NCBI GenBank assembly: GCA_013821525.1
Contig: JACDGR010000030.1
Span: 1-15,957, forward strand
DNA length: 15,957 nucleotides
Reading direction: 5' to 3'
Source: Actinomycetota bacterium
GTDB taxonomy: Bacteria > Actinomycetota > Thermoleophilia > Gaiellales > Gaiellaceae
The notes beneath the pieces were generated by a model. The model was not told where the DNA came from, did not search any database, and was given only the letters and a program-made list of their open reading frames with translations. Positions within the stretch are counted from its first letter, which is position 1. Each line of letters begins with the position of its first letter. The position numbers were made by a program, and so were the translations under genes. Below are positions 14,309-15,957 of this stretch, one piece after another.

Positions 14309-15105
14309 CTCAAATCGTTGGCTCCCCGCTGAAGATCTCACCGTCGAAAGCCACCCGCTTCCGCACCTGTCCCAAGCACTACTACTTCCAGGACGTCGAG
14401 CGGCTTCCGGTCGAGCAGCGGCCAAGCCCGCAGCTTGCACAGGGGAACGCCGTTCACGACGCGTTGCGGCTCTTCTACAGCATCGCTCCCGAAGATCGCT
14501 CTCAGCAGTCAATCGTCGCGGCGCTAAAGACTGTCTGGCGCAAACACGCCAAGCCGGAGGTCTTTGGAAATCGCGAAGCGGAGGCTGCCTACGGCCGGGA
14601 CGCTATCGACATGCTCAGCCGATACTTCGACGGGTTCGACGCTTCGACTCTTGCGCTCGGACTTGAGGATTGGGTCAGCACCAAGATTGAGGGTACGGAG
14701 TTCTACGGCAAGGTCGACCGCGCTGAGCGGCGCCGCATCGGCGACGGGCTCGACGTCATCGACTACAAGACCGGTCGGCGGCTCCTTGAGCCGGAAGATC
14801 TGCGTGATGAACCCTCAGCACAGATCTACCTGCTCGGCGGGAGCGAAACGTTCAAGGAGCCGGTTGTTCGCATCCGCTTCATCTATCTGCGCACCGGCGA
14901 AGAGATCGCTTGGACGCCGGAGCCGGAGGAAGTCGTCGAAGCGCGCGAGCGCCTGGCGAAACTCGCACGCGAAATCTCGTCAACGACAGAGTTCGAGGCG
15001 TTCCCCGGCCCGCAGTGTCAATTCTGCCCCTACGCCTCGCGCTGCACAGACCGCCACCGACTCTCGCTCGACGCCCTCGTAGGAGATCGCTCGCTTCCGT
15101 TTTAA
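14305..15105 (+). CDS. PD-(D/E)XK nuclease, RecB/AddB/Cas4-like, with Fe-S cysteines
   Basis: Stand-alone nuclease-fold protein of 266 residues. The start ISPSKATRFRTCPKHYYF with Cys22 is the family entry motif. GNAVHDAL carries His51, FYGKVDRAE gives Asp138, and VIDYKTGRRL gives Asp153 and Lys155 (the D-x-K of motif III); SAQIYLLGG follows as the helix with the conserved Gln/Tyr. QCQFCPYASRC supplies Cys238, Cys241 and Cys247, which with Cys22 make the four-cysteine iron-sulphur pattern of AddB- and Cas4-type nucleases. All catalytic positions seem intact, so it should cleave DNA, perhaps as an exonuclease. The GTG at 14305 is fixed by GAGGAGGA (14292-14299) 5 nt upstream. It lacks any helicase domain or adjacent cas genes. 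It is convergent with the XRE gene, with a 4-bp stop overlap. Confidence 0.88.
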   Translation: MTQIVGSPLKISPSKATRFRTCPKHYYFQDVERLPVEQRPSPQLAQGNAVHDALRLFYSIAPEDRSQQSIVAALKTVWRKHAKPEVFGNREAEAAYGRDAIDMLSRYFDGFDASTLALGLEDWVSTKIEGTEFYGKVDRAERRRIGDGLDVIDYKTGRRLLEPEDLRDEPSAQIYLLGGSETFKEPVVRIRFIYLRTGEEIAWTPEPEEVVEARERLAKLAREISSTTEFEAFPGPQCQFCPYASRCTDRHRLSLDALVGDRSLPF

Positions 15106-15407
15106 ATCTTCAGCCGACGAGAGCGAGGTAATAAGTCATACAAGCGGTCGCGTAGCCGTCCATCGTCGGCGACCGCTTCTCCAACCGCTACCTCCCTAGC
15201 TTCGGGGAAGTAGTCAGCTGGGAGCTGCATCGCCTCGGCGATTGCCAACAAGAGTCTCTTAGACGGTGGCCGCCAACCCCGGCTCTCCCGAGGGTTACGG
15301 ATCCTTGAAAGGTAAGACTGATTAACCCCGATCATTCGGCTCAGCTCCCGAAAAGAGAGCCCCCCGTTCGTCGAGGAGCCGAGGAAGGGAGACGTCGATT
15401 GGTTCAT
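15102..15407 (-). CDS. XRE/Cro-type helix-turn-helix regulator
   Basis: A 101-residue DNA-binding protein. The HTH is LSFRELSRMIGVNQSYLSRI (about residues 17-36), with the family's Q-S-Y-L-S-R recognition helix; PSKRLLLAIAEAMQLPADYF (48-67) completes the five-helix Xre fold, with the typical LPADYF end. A short basic tail (LYDLLPRSRRLKI) follows. The ATG at 15407 has no strong ribosome site. It is likely a repressor of its own promoter (an inverted repeat lies 36-54 bp upstream) and perhaps of the convergent operon. Phage- and element-borne regulators of this type are common. Its TAA and the nuclease TAA share TTAA. Confidence 0.86.
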   Translation of the reverse strand: MNQSTSPFLGSSTNGGLSFRELSRMIGVNQSYLSRIRNPRESRGWRPPSKRLLLAIAEAMQLPADYFPEAREVAVGEAVADDGRLRDRLYDLLPRSRRLKI

Positions 15408-15442
15408 TTGTTCGCGCCTGGCGGGCCATCGGCTCCGGAATT

Positions 15443-15461
15443 TAGCGACATCGCAGCGCTA
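15443..15461. promoter_or_regulatory. Candidate operator upstream of the XRE gene
   Basis: TAGCG and CGCTA arms separated by 9 bp, centred about 45 bp before the XRE ATG. It is the right place and size for an autoregulatory site; no second copy was found near the nuclease operon start. Confidence 0.25.
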
Positions 15462-15560
15462 TCTCTTATGCCTTAGCGCAAACGGAAGCGATAACGGCGT
15501 GCGCGCGCCACGGTCTCCGCAGACAAACCGTGGGGTCGGGCTCCAGAGACCGGCAAGACT

Positions 15561-15799
15561 TCACCCCGCCTCGGCGGGCCATAGCGATTTTCGGCGCAGG
15601 AACACGTCGAGACAGAACGAGCCTCCCCGTGAGGCGCAAGGGCCTCGAACATCCCAGATCCAGCACGACTGGACCATCCCGTCCGTGGCGCGCAAGCGCA
15701 GGCAGACGGAACGCGCAGCAACTCGATGTCGTCTTGTCCTTCAAGCCAAAGTTCAGCGCGTCCAATGAATTCCCCTGTGTCCCTGTCCTTGATCTTCAT
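15561..15799 (-). pseudogene. Small ORF, probably frameshifted
   Basis: From ATG 15799 the first 29 residues look genuine (MKIKDRDTGEFIGRAELWLE, then GQDDIELLR). The same frame then turns into low-bias, Ser/Cys/Arg-rich sequence (about 57% G/C in third positions by eye). A second frame entered at that point reads SVCLRLRATDGMVQSCWIWD and VRG, with about 80% third-position G/C, up to a stop at 15563-15561. One inserted or two deleted bases near 15715 would join them into a protein of about 80 residues. Alternatively the first frame continues unbroken to 15473 (108 residues). No family recognised. Confidence 0.35.
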
Positions 15800-15893
15800 G
15801 TCGCCGATTGTGACGGCTCAGGGTGCACTCGCGAACACTGGCCGAGGCTATGACCGTAAAAGCCTTGTGAAGGTGCCCTAGACTACGGGCGTT

Positions 15894-15957
15894 GTGACTT
15901 GGGTCTGGTTCAGCCCTGCGCTGGTCGAGTTCGGAGGGTCGGCGGCCGGTGATGGTG
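15894..15957 (+). CDS. Start of an unknown gene, cut by window edge
   Basis: From GTG 15894 the frame reads MTWVWFSPALVEFGGSAAGD and runs off the window. TAGACT (15879-15884) lies 9 nt before the GTG and is identical to the -10 box proposed for the serine recombinase. Only 21 codons are visible, so nothing can be said about function. Positions 15800-15893 show only this possible promoter. Confidence 0.35.
   Translation, partial: MTWVWFSPALVEFGGSAAGDG

Overview
The window looks like a high-GC actinobacterial chromosome (class Thermoleophilia or a relative is my guess). The reasons are strong G/C bias at third codon positions, many GTG starts, 4-bp start/stop overlaps, an actinobacterial-style purB-purC-purS-purQ cluster, and several starts with a TANNNT box only 6-9 nt upstream, as in leaderless actinobacterial transcripts. 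The taxon is inferred from style, not from any search.

Positions 1-3018 hold a tightly coupled purine operon: purB (5' end outside the window), purC, purS and purQ. It ends tail to tail, with a 4-bp overlap, against a small unknown gene. A secreted GH-A-type glycoside hydrolase follows (3417-4697). Next comes a four-gene minus-strand operon (7076 down to 4711): a GFA-type zinc/thiol protein broken by one extra base in a C5 tract, a RibD/DHFR-like reductase, a MOSC protein and a glutathione-S-transferase-like protein. A VOC-fold protein and a SAM methyltransferase follow on the plus strand.

Positions 8479-10308 appear to be a very small integrative element: one large serine recombinase with its own promoter at the left edge, about 250 bp of downstream DNA, and a terminator hairpin. 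It sits inside the 3' end of a glyoxalase I gene on the minus strand. The original last 13 codons plus stop are stranded at 8439-8480. The rest of gloA at 10659-10309 continues into an element-supplied tail that re-encodes the same C-terminus, including the fourth metal ligand. Joining the two host halves at a shared GA (TC on the plus strand) dinucleotide restores an uninterrupted reading frame.

Positions 10660-15957 are accessory in character. There are two unrecognised small genes, a 387-bp gene-free stretch rich in palindromes, and then an operon-like set: a 676-residue tyrosine-recombinase-fold protein with a coiled-coil/HTH C-terminal extension, a 75-codon ORF, and a stand-alone PD-(D/E)XK nuclease with a four-cysteine iron-sulphur pattern. 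A convergent XRE-type regulator shares its stop-codon bases with the nuclease gene. The right edge carries a probably frameshifted small ORF and the first codons of another gene. The recombinase/nuclease/XRE cassette is the best candidate for an undescribed system; the glyoxalase-restoring serine-integrase element is the best supported unusual observation.
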